In this document: positions 1 to 11,689 of the stretch, piece after piece | How positions within the stretch are numbered: the stretch's first letter is position 1 | How the letters are laid out: the number at the start of each line of letters is the position of its first letter | Assembly (NCBI GenBank): GCA_026874595.1 | Contig: CM049314.1 | Span: 26,053,729-26,117,728 of the forward strand | Source of the DNA: Sipunculus nudus | Lineage: Eukaryota; Annelida; Sipuncula; Golfingiida; Sipunculidae | Direction of reading: 5' to 3' | DNA length: 64,000 nucleotides | Translations under genes and position numbers: made by a program | The notes under the pieces: model-generated | What the model was told of the DNA's origin: nothing | Seen by the model: only the letters and a program-made list of their open reading frames with translations | Database searches by the model: none

Positions 1-640
1 GATGAATTATGCACTACATACACGTGTCTTATATCATCCTCAAATTCCAGTTCTCAACACAGCTTGCTTGCAAAGCACACAGACGCCCGATCAGCTGTGT
101 AGTAAGTATCTATGTTTGGTTATACCTGTATTTGATCAGTTGTTCTCGATATACGTGTGTATCTAAATATTTCGAGGAGTTGCATAATATTGCGCAGTGT
201 GCACAGTATATTAAAACAGAAATATATTGTAAATAGGTACATAATTTAAGCCATTTGAAAGGGACAGTGAATTTTATACTTTAAATAAGACAGTGGCAAT
301 GATTGAAATGAATATTAAGCATAAAGTAAAACCTCAGATGTTAGGGACTCCGAAATACTCCAGGTCAGCAGATCTCATTAGCAGAAGAGACCCTTCTAAT
401 ATAATGAAATTTGAAATAAATACTAGAGGTATAGGATAAATAGATTTGAAATGAACAGGTTTGGATTGAATACCGCATAAATTAATCTTGATCTGTTCGT
501 GTGATCTTTCCATTTGGTTCATTTACATAACTTGTGAAAGAAATCATGAGGAAACCATTCCTCCGAGAAAGTCACTTAATAATTGCAAATTATGGTACCC
601 AAGAAATCACACAGCTGGGAAAGACGTGATCTACATCTAA
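1..640. repeat. Direct repeat, copy A of a ~650 bp segment
   Basis: This segment aligns almost throughout with 5198-5955. Shared landmarks include TTCTCGATATACGTGTGTAT, ATATTTCGAGGAGTTGCAT, GAACAGGTTTGGATTGAATA and AATCACACAGCTGGGAAAGA. It may start before the window. The small reading frames inside are not conserved in frame with the second copy, so it looks like a dispersed repeat or segmental duplication rather than a gene. Confidence 0.85.
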
Positions 641-659
641 ATTTTGGTTGATATTTTTT

Positions 660-2680
660 TTATACAATATGGTTACGACAATGCTGGTGTGATAGCGTTT
701 ATGCATGAAACGTGTACAGATGAACAATTGACAAATACGGAGATTCTGGCCGAGGTTTGTAGCCTCCAACTACAGAATCTGATTTGTTTATGGTATTATG
801 ATCACCTTGAAGATTAACACGTAAGAAGATATCAAGACATTTATATATGCAATTCTGGGTGTACGACTTTGGTTTTAATTAAATGTATTCTCTATTCTGT
901 GAATATCTATTAGGTCTATGGAACTGTCCCTACACCAGTCATACAAAACTACTTCAGTATTTTCTAGACATCACTTCAATATATATATGATAACACTTAC
1001 CTGTATAAGAATTAAGAACTGGTATATCCATTTGGCACTGGCCTTCTGTTTGATAAATCCTTTACCTACTATATGCCCTTCCTATATCTACTCGATAAAG
1101 TACATCTATGTCATTACTTTAGTGTCTAAATTATTACATTCGCCAGTATAAGAAACACGAAAAGGAGCTCGCATCGGTTTTAATGGTCCAAGCGTCTGAT
1201 GGCCGCGCTAAATTTGGGCTTTAGTACCTTAGTTTAATTTATGACCAAATACCAGTTGCCTCAAACGATCCAGTCAGTTGTGTAAACCCCCTCTGATAAC
1301 TGAGGTTTACATTTTGCTGCAAGCATTTATTCAAATAATGACACAAATTCTAATTATAAAAACACGAAAAAGATTCAATTACACACCGTCTTTTAAAATT
1401 CGACACATATCGTTTCCCCTTTAGACGGTATAAATGTTGACTACAAAACAATATTTACCTCCGCGTTCCGGAATTAGCCATATAGAAACAGCCGTCCCAG
1501 AATCTTGAAATAGATAGTAATAGCCATATAATTTTATTTCATATATCTGTATAAAATATATCCGGGAGCAGCTGAAAATATACTTAGAAAGAAAAGTTGG
1601 CTTATAACGTGACAATTACTGCACAACTTTAGGCTTCCCGACAAGTTTAATGCAGGTTATTAAATCATCTAATTACCCTGTGTTACCCCAAATTTAAGAC
1701 ACCATGGAATTCGCATGTACAATTGAACGTTATTTATCACTCTTGTCGGTTATGATCTTTGCTTGGTAAGTATGCATGTGAACCCCGGGTGTTAACCACA
1801 GCATGAACCTAAAACTGAACGGTTTGGTATCAGTGCGTAGGTCCGATATAGAGACGGTAAATTCAGTACGATGCATTTCTAATCAGCCTCTTTGACAGTG
1901 CCATGATTAGATATATCTATATTTAAGCGATTCGTACTCATTCCAGCTTACAATTGCAATTTATGTATGCCTCCAGCTTCATTAAATGTCATGGTTTATA
2001 CAGCTATACAAATAAGCCAAGGATCTGTAATGATGTTATTAAGCACGTAAATGAACATTATTAAGGAGGTACTGAACATGTTATTATCATATAATCGGAT
2101 CCGACTGGCAAATAGTAGCAAGAGGCATTTTCTTTGGAGCGTATGGTCCATATAGTGGTAAACATCCCTAACTAATAGCCTAGCTATTAAACTCTCACGA
2201 AGGATTGTATTCCAGATTTAGTTGTAAGGTTTTTTAACAGGCTAATTTTTTAGGCTATTTGCTTATTTTTATATTTCCTGGTGGATTTTATCAAGCAAAG
2301 CATTTCCTGTTTTGAACCTAGTTATAACTGTAATACACCAAAGACGCAATTAAAAAGTTCTGATATCTGCAAGACCGCAGCCATATAAATATATGATAAA
2401 CAATATTAAAAAATCACACAACTTACAAAAGTTACACAACTTGTTTAACACACTAGGATATACTGATAGAATCTTTAACAGTGAAAATCATGTATTTATG
2501 GTTACATGTGAAAAATGATATTAAAAAAATATAAACACTTACACAACACGTTTAACAAATGAGGATCACACAGAATAGAGAATTCAATCTTGATCAAATA
2601 CAAGGCATTTATCCAAACCAATAAAACCATTTTGTACCTTCTGAATGTCAACGGTTAGTCAGTGATTTGTAAGGAAAGAT
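660..2680. other. AT-rich stretch without recognised gene
   Basis: No open frame resembling a known protein, no RNA gene and no long repeat was seen. Short open frames here (for example 918-1151) have no recognisable composition or splice context. Confidence 0.5.
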
Positions 2681-2689
2681 GACCCTGCC

Positions 2690-2830
2690 GTGGGAGAATG
2701 GAGAAAGTCGCCGCGTCCCCGCTCACCAAGAGGGGTGGCTTGGCCCTGATTGGCCATGGCCACATGTGACCACAGCTAAGCAACGCCATTGGCTGCACCT
2801 AAAACACCAGTCATTTTATAGACTGGTCAC
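2690..2830. promoter_or_regulatory. Promoter-like cluster: two CCAAT boxes, E-box, TATA-like site
   Basis: In a locally GC-rich island there are ATTGG at 2749-2753, an E-box palindrome CACATGTG at 2761-2768, CCATTGG at 2786-2792 and TTTTATA at 2814-2820. This order and spacing resembles a metazoan proximal promoter reading to the right. No downstream exon was recognised, so the assignment is tentative; an unrelated TE promoter is possible. Confidence 0.3.
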
Positions 2831-2849
2831 ATATATTAGATGTGTGTAG

Positions 2850-4455
2850 TCAAATAACCGCTTGGAAAAACACGCCGTAACCTAGAAATTAACCTTTTTT
2901 TCTGTTCTGTAGGGGTCATAGTTACACGGATTTACCTCGGCCTCTAAAAAAGCAGCCCTCTAACAAAACTGGGTAACGAATCTAGCCTCCGCTGTTAACA
3001 CAAATGTTTTGTTGAAAATAGATTGGATTAGAAGGCTCTTACTTTAACATGAAGGAGATAGTTAAAATAATAGTCTAAAAAATGTATATGGTAGAGGATT
3101 CATATTTTGTAGATATATAATTTACCGATCCGTGGGCATATGAAATGATGTAATGCATTCATAACTGACATGAAATTTTCTTAATCCGTGATCATATACG
3201 GATATCCCTTTCCTTGGTTTAATTCATACATTGACGGGGATGTGCATATCATATTTGTCAAAAAATGTACAAAGCATTGCAAATTGAATGTGTATTTTTC
3301 ATTCTGATTGTATCCAGAATAGTTATGCAATAAATAAAGTGTAAATATAGATTTTTTTAGCACAAAAAAAATTGCTTAGATCAACCCTCTACAACACGGC
3401 TAGAAATAATAATTCCAACTATTTTTCACATGAATATAAACTGGATACTTTGACAAGGATAAAGACAATTACTGTAATTATGGTAATATAACCTATGTAT
3501 CTTTTTTTTCATCAGTATAAAAAACTGTATAGAGTTTTTTTAATGAATCGATTTGGACATATATATGGATATATTGTAAATGAAACTAAACATGACCGAC
3601 ATTGGGGTGTTCACAAAATGTGGGCGGTTGTCAAATGTTATATTTGAGTTCTGTCGATGCCTTTGTTATAAGTATGACCGATCACTTATTAACCAACTTG
3701 ATTAAAGGATTGCAAAAACATATTATACTACTTCGACGATTCATAATATCTAAGATTTCATTATAATTATAGTTCAGGCAAAACAACTTTAGGACCAACT
3801 TTCTCTAATTATTTCCCAATTAATGTGAGCAACCGCAAGCCCTGCAGTTACATACACAAGAATGTATGTCGGTGCTGTAGGTGCCTGGTACTACAAAAGG
3901 AAAAATGTATCAAACATATCAAATGCCATATATATGCTGTAGTTGCTCAGTGTATCAGCGGAGTCAAGAGTTTTGCTGCAAAATGTCCCTGAAGTGTATT
4001 AATTGTCTATAAATTGAATTGATAACTTATTTATACTTATTCCTTATTGAAACACAAACTCGTAGCGAATAAGCACAGTTAGTGGTCTTTGGTATTTGTG
4101 CAGTCGAAATTTTATAATACTCTAAGAAAAATAACTGTATGCTAAACACAATATGTTACTTTTTCGAAAAAAGGTATGGCTTTTGCTTGCTACTCAACAT
4201 AGTTTTAATTAGCCTTTCTATCCACAGGTTATAAACCATGTTTCTTTTTTCGACCACACAGGATAATTTTGTCCTATTAGCTCGTATATAAAGCTATGTT
4301 AAGTTTTGATGCTGTACAGTCCTGATTTATTTGCCTATTTTCGGTAATGAACTTTTTTTCAAACTTTCATATCATCGGCAGGTTGTTTGGTTTCTTACGA
4401 AAGTAATGCGCATGACTGGTGCAACAGTGTAAATCAGGTGCATTATCTTGTAATG
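2850..4455. other. AT-rich stretch without recognised gene
   Basis: No protein similarity, tRNA or inverted repeat was seen. Composition is like the rest of the intergenic DNA. Confidence 0.5.
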
Positions 4456-4460
4456 GCAAA

Positions 4461-4517
4461 ATTGTATTGATTGTTGTACTAAATTTTATGATATATAACG
4501 TCAACATTTGTACTACA
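4461..4517. repeat. 57 bp exact repeat shared with 5457-5513
   Basis: The stretch starting ATTGTATTGATTGTTGTACT and ending TTTGTACTACA occurs identically at 5457-5513, about 1 kb away in the same orientation. Identity over 57 bases within otherwise diverged repeats suggests a recent copy or gene conversion. Confidence 0.8.
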
Positions 4518-4691
4518 TAAACTTTTATTTTACAATTTTTTGTTTTATAAATCTATACCCAATATAATATAGCCTTATCATTGTGAACCTTTCAGTCCAA
4601 TGCAGCGCGGATGGTAAATGATAAAACGTGCTTATAATTAATCTTCGTAGTGCAAAGGTCATCTCGTATGATGTTTAAATCATTAACTGCT

Positions 4692-4802
4692 ATTTCCTTG
4701 TACTCCTTAATCTGATATACCTCCAACACCATCAGGTGTTATTATTATTTTACTTCACCTTATGGTGTTGAAGATATATCAGATTAAAGAGTACAAGGAA
4801 AT
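4692..4802. repeat. Foldback element with ~47 bp arms and a short loop
   Basis: The left arm (4692-4738, starting ATTTCCTTGTACT) is the near reverse complement of the right arm (4756-4802, ending AGTACAAGGAAAT), with only a few mismatches and a 17-base spacer. It forms a long hairpin. No protein is encoded. Most likely a small foldback MITE; a hairpin RNA is possible. Confidence 0.85.
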
Positions 4803-4811
4803 TCATTGATA

Positions 4812-5000
4812 CAATTATTGAAATCACGGATGCATTCTATCGCCCTCCAAACACTTCATGTCCTTTTAGGCTCGCCAGCGAAGTTTCCTATTTAATATTG
4901 ATGTTAATTATACTTAATATCAAAAGGAAACTTTGCTGGCGACTCTGAGGACATTAAGTATTCGGAGGTCCATTTAAATGTATCCGTGATTCCAATAATG
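4812..5000. repeat. Second foldback element, ~85 bp imperfect arms
   Basis: The left arm (starting CAATTATTGAAATCACGGAT) pairs with the right arm (ending TATCCGTGATTCCAATAATG), and the inner GCCAGCGAAGTTTCC pairs with GGAAACTTTGCTGGC. The arms meet at a short AT-rich loop near 4900. It begins only about 10 bases after the preceding foldback ends. Confidence 0.8.
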
Positions 5001-5197
5001 ATTTGGGGAACAGCACGCACACCCTTTGGAAAGATAAGGTAGAGTTTCGGACCACTCCGGGAACTGTCAAAAACCTGCTATGATGTCAGTTATACATTCC
5101 CAATGCGGATAACTTCATTGTTATGATTAATAACCTGTCGCGGATCAACTGTTTTTCATACAATGTTTGGCAGATTTGTGATGCCATTATCTAGAAG

Positions 5198-5955
5198 GAT
5201 GGATTATGTAGATACATGTGCCTTGTGTCATCCTGAAATACCAGTTCTCAACAGAGCTTGCATGCAAAGCACACAAACGTCCGATCAGCTGTATAGTAAG
5301 TGTATGGGTTTGGTTATATCTGTATTTGATCAGTTGTTCTCGATATACGTGTGTATCTAAATATTTCGAGGAGTTGCATTATATTGCGCAGTGTGCACAG
5401 TGTATGTAATATATAATAAATAATACTTCCAATATTTAAATAATATTTAAATAATAATTGTATTGATTGTTGTACTAAATTTTATGATATATAACGTCAA
5501 CATTTGTACTACACAAGTTCAGCCATTTGAAAGGAAGAGTGAAATTTATACATGAATTTAGTCAGTGATAGTGATCGAAATGAATATTTAGAACAAAGAA
5601 AAACCTTAGATACTAGGGACTCAGAAATACTCCAGGCCAACAGATCTAATCAGCAGAAGAGACCTCATCTGATAAAATGGAATTCAAAATTAATACTAAG
5701 GGTATAGGATAAATAAATTTGTAATGAACAGGTTTGGATTGAATACTGCATAATCTAATCCTGATCTTTTCGTGTTTTCTTTTCATATAGTCATTTACAT
5801 TACTTTTGAAAGAAATCACCAGGGAACCCTTCTTTTGAGAAAGTCACTGAATAATTGCCAATTATGCTACCCAAGAAATCACACAGCTGGGAAAGACGTG
5901 ATCATATATAAGGTGTTCGAATTTTGGTTGAGATTTTTCTTTTTGATAAACAAAA
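5198..5955. repeat. Direct repeat, copy B of the ~650 bp segment
   Basis: Second copy of 1-640 in the same orientation, about 5.2 kb away. It carries an extra ~110 bp (about 5406-5513) that copy A lacks; this insert contains a 57 bp sequence identical to 4461-4517. A weaker third relative may lie at 6210-6390. Confidence 0.85.
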
Positions 5956-5959
5956 CAGT

Positions 5960-7640
5960 ACATCATACGGCAGCAATCAAGATTTTTTTTTGTGACCACC
6001 CTTTAAACTAGGAACGCTTAGTGGTACTACTTAACAATAGCGTATACTTTTTTTTATAATAATGAGTGGTCTCCAGCGGCAGAGCAAATGTCCTTCATTC
6101 AAGTAGCACATATGCGCTGATTTGAACTGGAATGATATAATATTATACTTAACAGAGCAAAAATGCTACGTTTCGGTATATGTGCTCTAAATTTAAACCA
6201 CCCGGACATATTAAGTCTCGACATGGTTTGCATAGAGAGTACATGAACGTCCAATCATCTGTAACTTGAATTTGTGTTACTTCGTTTGTCCTTTTCTTTG
6301 TTTAATTGACCGAGAAATGTCATCGATGTACATGCATGTCTATATATTTGAATAAGTGATTACTATGCGGTTAGTATGCATGGTGCATTTTGAAATATTA
6401 GACAAGTTTAGCATGCATTTGTTCATGGAAGTGGCTGATAGTTTACAATAGAGTTATTATCGCATCAGTGATAAGTTCTTTGAATAGGATTTATGTATTT
6501 TTTATCATGTTCTGTTATAGGAATTGTCTATAGGGCCCTTTTGGCAACACTCTTTCCTACCATCCACTGGCATGTCACTGACCCTATTGCGGGATTTCAT
6601 GTTTTATCAAAATAGGGACAATAGATTGTATTTATTTTTTAATGAAAAAGGCAAAAATTTAAGAAATTATCATCATGATAAACAATGGTACATCTATGTG
6701 AGATGTTAGGTTAGAATTTTAATTCGATTTTCATACAACTTAGCAGGTGGCATTACTCTTTTAACCTGCAAAATGTAGCCTCAGGGAAACATCTATACAA
6801 GCGAATGATTTTGGCCCATTTATTTAACTTCCATCTGATCTAGTTGCTCAGTTGCTGTACTCCTTTATTCATTTAGTTATTTCGAATGAAAATGTGTAAA
6901 TTGGTTAGCTCAATTCATGATATGTAGGAAAATATATAATACAGTTACATGTACCGTTAGGTAATGTGCATGGTTGATCATAAGAGCTTGCTACGTTATC
7001 TCCTTACACCCAAGAAAATGAGATAATAAATAGCCACACTAAAGTGATGGAACCAATGAATTCGATTTTCTCATTAAAATATAGGTATTTGGCTATACCG
7101 AATCGGATACATATGTGTTTATCAATGGTGTACATTTCTGATTTAATCATATAAAAACACTCTTAGAGGCCACGGGTAGTTAGTTGCAAGTACACTGATG
7201 ATATTTCCCTAAGAAATCAAAACCCTTCCGCTAATATTAAATCCTGTCATCTAGGTATGAGTCAAAAGAATCTAGCCTCTAAATGTATCCTCATTCCTTT
7301 CTATTCTTGTACATTTTGGAGTTTTCCAGATAAACAAACATAAATCTGACATTTAATTTATATACATGTGTTTTTTTAACCGTTACCTACATAACTGTAA
7401 AATTTTTACCGCTAACGGGTCAACGGATGGATTAACTAAAGTAAGACGTAATGGTAGGTTACATATATACAAAAAGGATGTAAGTGAGTTCAATATGTCA
7501 TGTGGGCATACAACAAATCATATGACCATTTAATCCGATTAGTAACTTACGTTGTTATTGTGTTATTGTGATTGAATGCTAGTACTACATTATATCTGTT
7601 TAAACAGTTTGAAAACAAAATGTTGGCATTGTCGTAGTAT
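5960..7640. other. Non-coding DNA upstream of the C1q exon
   Basis: Possible third copy of the 1-240 repeat at about 6210-6390 (weak, patchy match). The rest is probable intron or upstream DNA of the C1q gene. No signal-peptide exon could be supported. Confidence 0.4.
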
Positions 7641-7650
7641 ACATAAACTT

Positions 7651-7663
7651 ATCTGTGTTTTAG
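7651..7663 (+). promoter_or_regulatory. Splice acceptor of the C1q exon
   Basis: The sequence reads as a T-rich tract ending in TTTTAG directly before the C1q domain's first conserved residues. The upstream frame has no C1q similarity, which fits an intron-exon boundary. Confidence 0.65.
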
Positions 7664-8046
7664 TGGTCGCCTTCCAGGTTGCGTATCAGGGACCTAATAT
7701 TGACTACGGGAAACATCCAATTCGAATCCCTTACAACGTTGTGCGTCTGAATAAAGGAGATGGATACAAGGTAGGGCTCCATGCGTTTATCGCTCCTGTT
7801 GCCGGGCTTTACATATTCCATGTACACGGGCTGAGCGGATTAAAAAGCGCATGGATTCGACTGAAGAAAAACAATGATCTGATAGAATTCGCTCATGGAA
7901 GAGGCATCTATGGCACAATGTCGATCTCCTCCATAATCGATCTAGTCAAGGGAGATTCTGTTCAAGTGACATCACAACCAGGCTCAACTGGCAGTGTGTA
8001 TGGACTCGAGCCTTACCAAACCTTCTCGGGGTACCTGCTACGCTAA
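7664..8046 (+). CDS. Terminal exon of a C1q domain-containing protein (partial gene)
   Basis: Seen: after a pyrimidine-rich stretch ending in TTTTAG (acceptor at 7663) the frame stays open for about 127 codons to TAA at 8044-8046. The protein starts V-A-F, has an N-V-V segment, then F-I-A-P-V-A-G-L-Y-I-F-H, and ends in F-S-G-Y-L-L-R, the order of landmarks in the C1q jelly-roll fold. The domain is complete at roughly the family's usual 130 residues. Known: C1q-domain proteins are usually secreted trimers that bind microbial or other ligands, and bivalves carry hundreds. Inferred: this is the 3' exon of a secreted lectin-like protein. The exon begins in phase 1, so signal-peptide and any coiled-coil or collagen exons must lie upstream; none was recognised with confidence in the preceding 7 kb. 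The ATG at 7576 in the same frame lies in probable intron and is not a likely start. A second AG at 7676-7677 is a less likely acceptor because it would remove the V-A-F start of the domain. Confidence 0.88.
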
Positions 8047-8175
8047 AAAGGAATACGATATGGCAAGCAAAAAAAATATATTTCGTAGCAAGTGACAGGT
8101 TAATTGGTAAAATGTCCACAATTAAATACGTATATATACATTTAAAAGTGACTAAAAGAAAATTGAAATTATCTG

Positions 8176-8181
8176 AATAAA
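8176..8181 (+). terminator. Polyadenylation signal AATAAA of the C1q gene
   Basis: A canonical AATAAA hexamer lies about 130 bases after the C1q stop codon on the same strand, giving a short 3' UTR. Such hexamers are frequent by chance in AT-rich DNA, but the position is right for a terminal exon. Confidence 0.55.
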
Positions 8182-8586
8182 GCATTGATAATATCAAAAT
8201 TCTAGCATATGTGTTGTACATGTTAGAATGACGTGTTATCCATCAAGTTTTCAAAACAAAACTACATTTCTTACTCACACAAAGTACACATAAATTTCAT
8301 ATGTCATATTGAGAACCTTTAATTGTAAGCCAGTAGCTAGTACGCCTATTATAGGAACATAGAAGAGCTTCTGTAGTTAGGATGATCTTTCTGCCTAACC
8401 TGTCACGAGGCGCGTTTGATGATTCTCAAGTGAGGTGACAGTAAAACTACATTACGAGCGTTATCATAAGAGGACAGGGCGTTTTTTTAGTGAAAAATCA
8501 CATTAAGTCCCTGTTGCTCTTTACTCAATCTCATGAATGAGCTTCCTACCTCTGGGTACAAACGACACATTTCAAAATATACATGA

Positions 8587-8702
8587 CATATATATATATA
8601 TATATTTTTATATAACTAAAGTAAAGTATGGGTGTAACTATTTAATGGTGTTTTTTGTATATATGCATGTGTGTGTGTGTGTGTGTGTAAGTGTGAGTGT
8701 AT
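8587..8702. repeat. Microsatellites (AT)n and (GT)n
   Basis: (AT)9 at 8588-8605 and (TG)10 at 8669-8688, separated by about 60 bases. Confidence 0.9.
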
Positions 8703-8709
8703 AGTCATT

Positions 8710-9510
8710 TCAGGAAAAATTGTGCTAAAGTGCTACAGACATTTAGCTACAGACTAACTTTTTTAAAGTAAACCAACAATTGCTGCCTGACAATAATTGC
8801 TTGAGTGCCGTTAATGAATGACTTGGTCGGCATTAAATTTTGGTCGATTAGTGTATGTTGAGGGGTTACCGTCGCATGTCAAAAAATGCACTCACAGGGC
8901 TGCTACAACGATGTCGACGAACACAGCTGATATTTTATTCTTGTCCTGTATGAAGAACTGGCACGGAGTAAGCTTAAATCAACGTTCTACTATGGAAACC
9001 CTCTGCCACGGTAGCTGTCCTAATTGTAGCTAAATGCATATGTTCAATAATTAGCCCGAAGTAATTTCTAAGATGCTGAGTTACAACTTAATGATTGTTC
9101 TCTTAGTGACCTCGCCGATATTAAAAAAAAAATCATTTTTAATTTAAACGTCATATTGAGCGATATTTCTTGGAGTGTTATAACTTGCGTGGAAGTTACC
9201 ACAGCCGAACTGAACTTCCCCAAAGCCAGGAATGCCTGCTTTCACAGACACCTCCTGACAACGAAACCCGAAGCGAACAATTAAGGACAATGGTGCATAA
9301 TAATAACCCCGCTGTCGGTGACGAGTTTAAACATGTTTGGCCTGACGTTTGACCAAGTTCACAGGACTTTGTCAGCAAGAATCACACTTATTTACTTCAA
9401 ACTGTCAAACAAGCTGTTTAACAAGTATAAAAACATAGAGAAAAGGGGACCTATAAGTCACCTTCCCGATCGCGCTGTTTCTCATTGAAAGCTACCTTTG
9501 ACATGAGAGT
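8710..9510. other. Stretch without recognised gene
   Basis: Open frames at 8818-9033 and 9170-9378 overlap on both strands and resemble no known family. Nothing else was seen. Confidence 0.4.
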
Positions 9511-9517
9511 GCTGTTA

Positions 9518-9542
9518 ACACACACACACACACATATATATA
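9518..9542. repeat. Compound (AC)n(AT)n microsatellite
   Basis: (AC)n at 9518-9534 runs into (TA)n to 9542, immediately before a transposon-like terminus. Confidence 0.85.
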
Positions 9543-9640
9543 CAGTGGAGCGCCGTTCATCCGAACATTTTCAGGGATAATGGTTTTGTTCGGATAAACG
9601 AACGTTCGGATGAACGGTCATGTGGAAAAATAAAATCGTG
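9543..9640 (+). mobile_element. Tigger/pogo-type terminus
   Basis: TA is followed by CAGTGGAGCGCCGTTCATCC, the form of a Tigger-family terminal repeat (TA target, CAGTNNAGC.C.GTT..TCCG). Inside are a perfect 14 bp inverted repeat (CCGTTCATCCGAAC at 9553-9566 and its complement at 9604-9617) and a third related word, GTTCGGATAAACGAAC. The matching right end was not found, so this is a solo or truncated terminus. Family assignment is by resemblance only. Confidence 0.5.
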
Positions 9641-9644
9641 GCAT

Positions 9645-11330
9645 CGATCATCAATCAAGCATCAATCAGTCCTGCATTACTACTCTATAGTGGCTTGGTT
9701 TCGCGGACGTTCAGAGTTTTATTTAAAAAAAGGATCAGAACGGTATAACGTTATAAATACCTGTTCACTTTCAGAGAATGGATAAATCAAATGTTCAATC
9801 AAGAAATTATCATATTTTCAATCACTTTATCAAGAAATATTTGTCATTTAAGTACGTGTACCAGTTACTCCCTCCGAATGTGTCGCGGAATGTGTTGCCG
9901 AATGTGTAGATATCCGCAAAGACGGCACTCAGTGCGGCGCACTTTTGTTCGGCCAGTAAAACTAAATGTCCTTATTAGACTGATTTATTACATGCAGCAA
10001 TGTACAGATTGACAAGATATAAAAAAATTAAGAAATTTATATGATTCAAATATCACATAAAAAAGTTGTGTGAAAACTTATAAGGATTGGACTTCGAACC
10101 TTTCCTTCAGGAACCGTGGGTATACGGCCTCAGTCAAGTCTTTCCAGAATGCAGAACTTGTCTCCAAATGACAGAACATGGCGCTTGCCGGACCCGACTC
10201 CATCTGACATGAAACGTTTGTGCTACGATCGGTGTTGTCGTGTAACAGATTTGTTAAATTATGAATGAACGTCCAATTTATGATACTATAGCATAGATAG
10301 AAAACAAATTTGCTTCCAGTGTTAAACTGCTCAGATGAACACAGGTTCAAGCGTATCAGAGTCGTACATTATCAGCTCAAAATCTACTTCTGCTCATCGC
10401 CGGATGATCTACAACTTTTTCACACATACAACTACTCAAATTAGTGCCATCTAATGGTTGGCTGCGTCTGTACAACCTGGGTGTAGAACCAGTCCGCAAC
10501 CGGGGATGCGTTAAATAATTAGTCGGGACCGGGAGTAAATACAAATGCGAAGATCTGTTCTTTTGATGCTATAAATATTATTTTCAGTAAGCCAAATTTT
10601 ACCTTGTAAACGATAAACGATCATAATTTAGGTTCTCACATTTTAATTACGGATTAACGATTAAAAAAAACTCTGGAAATTCTCAAGAAATTCTTCGTGG
10701 GGTTTCTGACTTTTAGACTGAATAGGGCCTTAATATTGTGAAGCCTGGTTATTCTGCCTGGGATTTTGAAAAAAAAGCCCGTCACAGGGCGATTTCAGCA
10801 AGGATTGGTAACATGGGGGCATAAAGGTTCGAACCATGGTGGTGATCCATCCATCTCCTCTTCGTTTTCTCTCAAACAGCACGGTGCATTCACACACGAT
10901 TGGCAGCTGAATATAGGACCTATACCTGCCGGCGAAACAGTCCGATAGATTTTACACCGTAACGTTTGCACCTCGGCCCTTCAAATTTCCCACAAACTCC
11001 AAACATGGGCCGCAAAATTCAACTAACCCCAAACACCAACAGACCCACACATATACTCAAACACTCGATTTTACCCAAAACTTGCTCCGTGTTACCAAAC
11101 ACATAAACACGCCTATACGACGTTTCCCCCTGCGGTCACGTGCCGACCGAGAGACTACAAAAGAAGCCCTGGCGTTCATACGGAATATTCCGCTCCCGAA
11201 AATACGCCAGACAAATTGTTCACACTCCGTAACATATCCGAGAACCACCACCGGGAAAAGCTCACAAAAAACACACAATATTTTATTAAAAAAAAATCAT
11301 ATTTATTTATTAAATTATTTTAGAAATCCA
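9645..11330. other. Mixed stretch without recognised gene
   Basis: A perfect GGTTCGAACC at 10828-10837 matches a pol III B box, but no A box is clear at the right distance. Open frames at 10078-10350 (-), 11057-11278 (-) and 11082-11432 (+) have no recognisable family. CG-containing sequence at 10.9-11.25 kb suggests an old mobile element. Confidence 0.35.
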
Positions 11331-11337
11331 ATATTCT

Positions 11338-11366
11338 GTCCGTTCGTTCGTCCGTCTGTCTGTCTG

Positions 11367-11431
<65 letters not shown>

Positions 11432-11432
11432 A
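11338..11432. repeat. Compound microsatellite (CGTT/TCTG)n(CT)n(AT)n
   Basis: Tetranucleotide CGTT/TCTG units lead into (CT)n at 11370-11406 and (AT)n at 11407-11431. Confidence 0.95.
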
Positions 11433-11689
11433 TTCAAATTTATAACAATGAAACCCAGTTTCTAATATACTTTTTAGAAACATTGTTAGGCAATTCACGT
11501 ATCAAATTTCATAAAAAAAATGAATGATTCAAAAGCTATAGCATTTATATTATAGTTTTATTTCTGCCTATATAACCTTAAAGGTTACGGTATATATCAT
11601 CTTTTTTATCGAATACTTCCAAGAATTTGATACAAACATTTCAGTATCACATTTCATGAGTATGTATATAGACTGGTTAAAACTGATAG

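Noticed and set aside
7576-7663. ATG-started N-terminal extension of the C1q frame
   Set aside because: The 29 codons upstream have no signal peptide and no C1q similarity and end in a good splice acceptor, so they are read as intron.
8404-8450. CTGTCAC...GTGACAG small inverted repeat
   Set aside because: Arms are too short (7 bp) to distinguish from chance.
10828-10837. Perfect B-box GGTTCGAACC suggesting a tRNA gene
   Set aside because: No acceptor stem, A box or cloverleaf could be placed around it.
11310-11498. Frames over (CT)n and (AT)n at 11.3-11.5 kb
   Set aside because: The translations are pure microsatellite (RE and YI repeats) and carry no coding signal.
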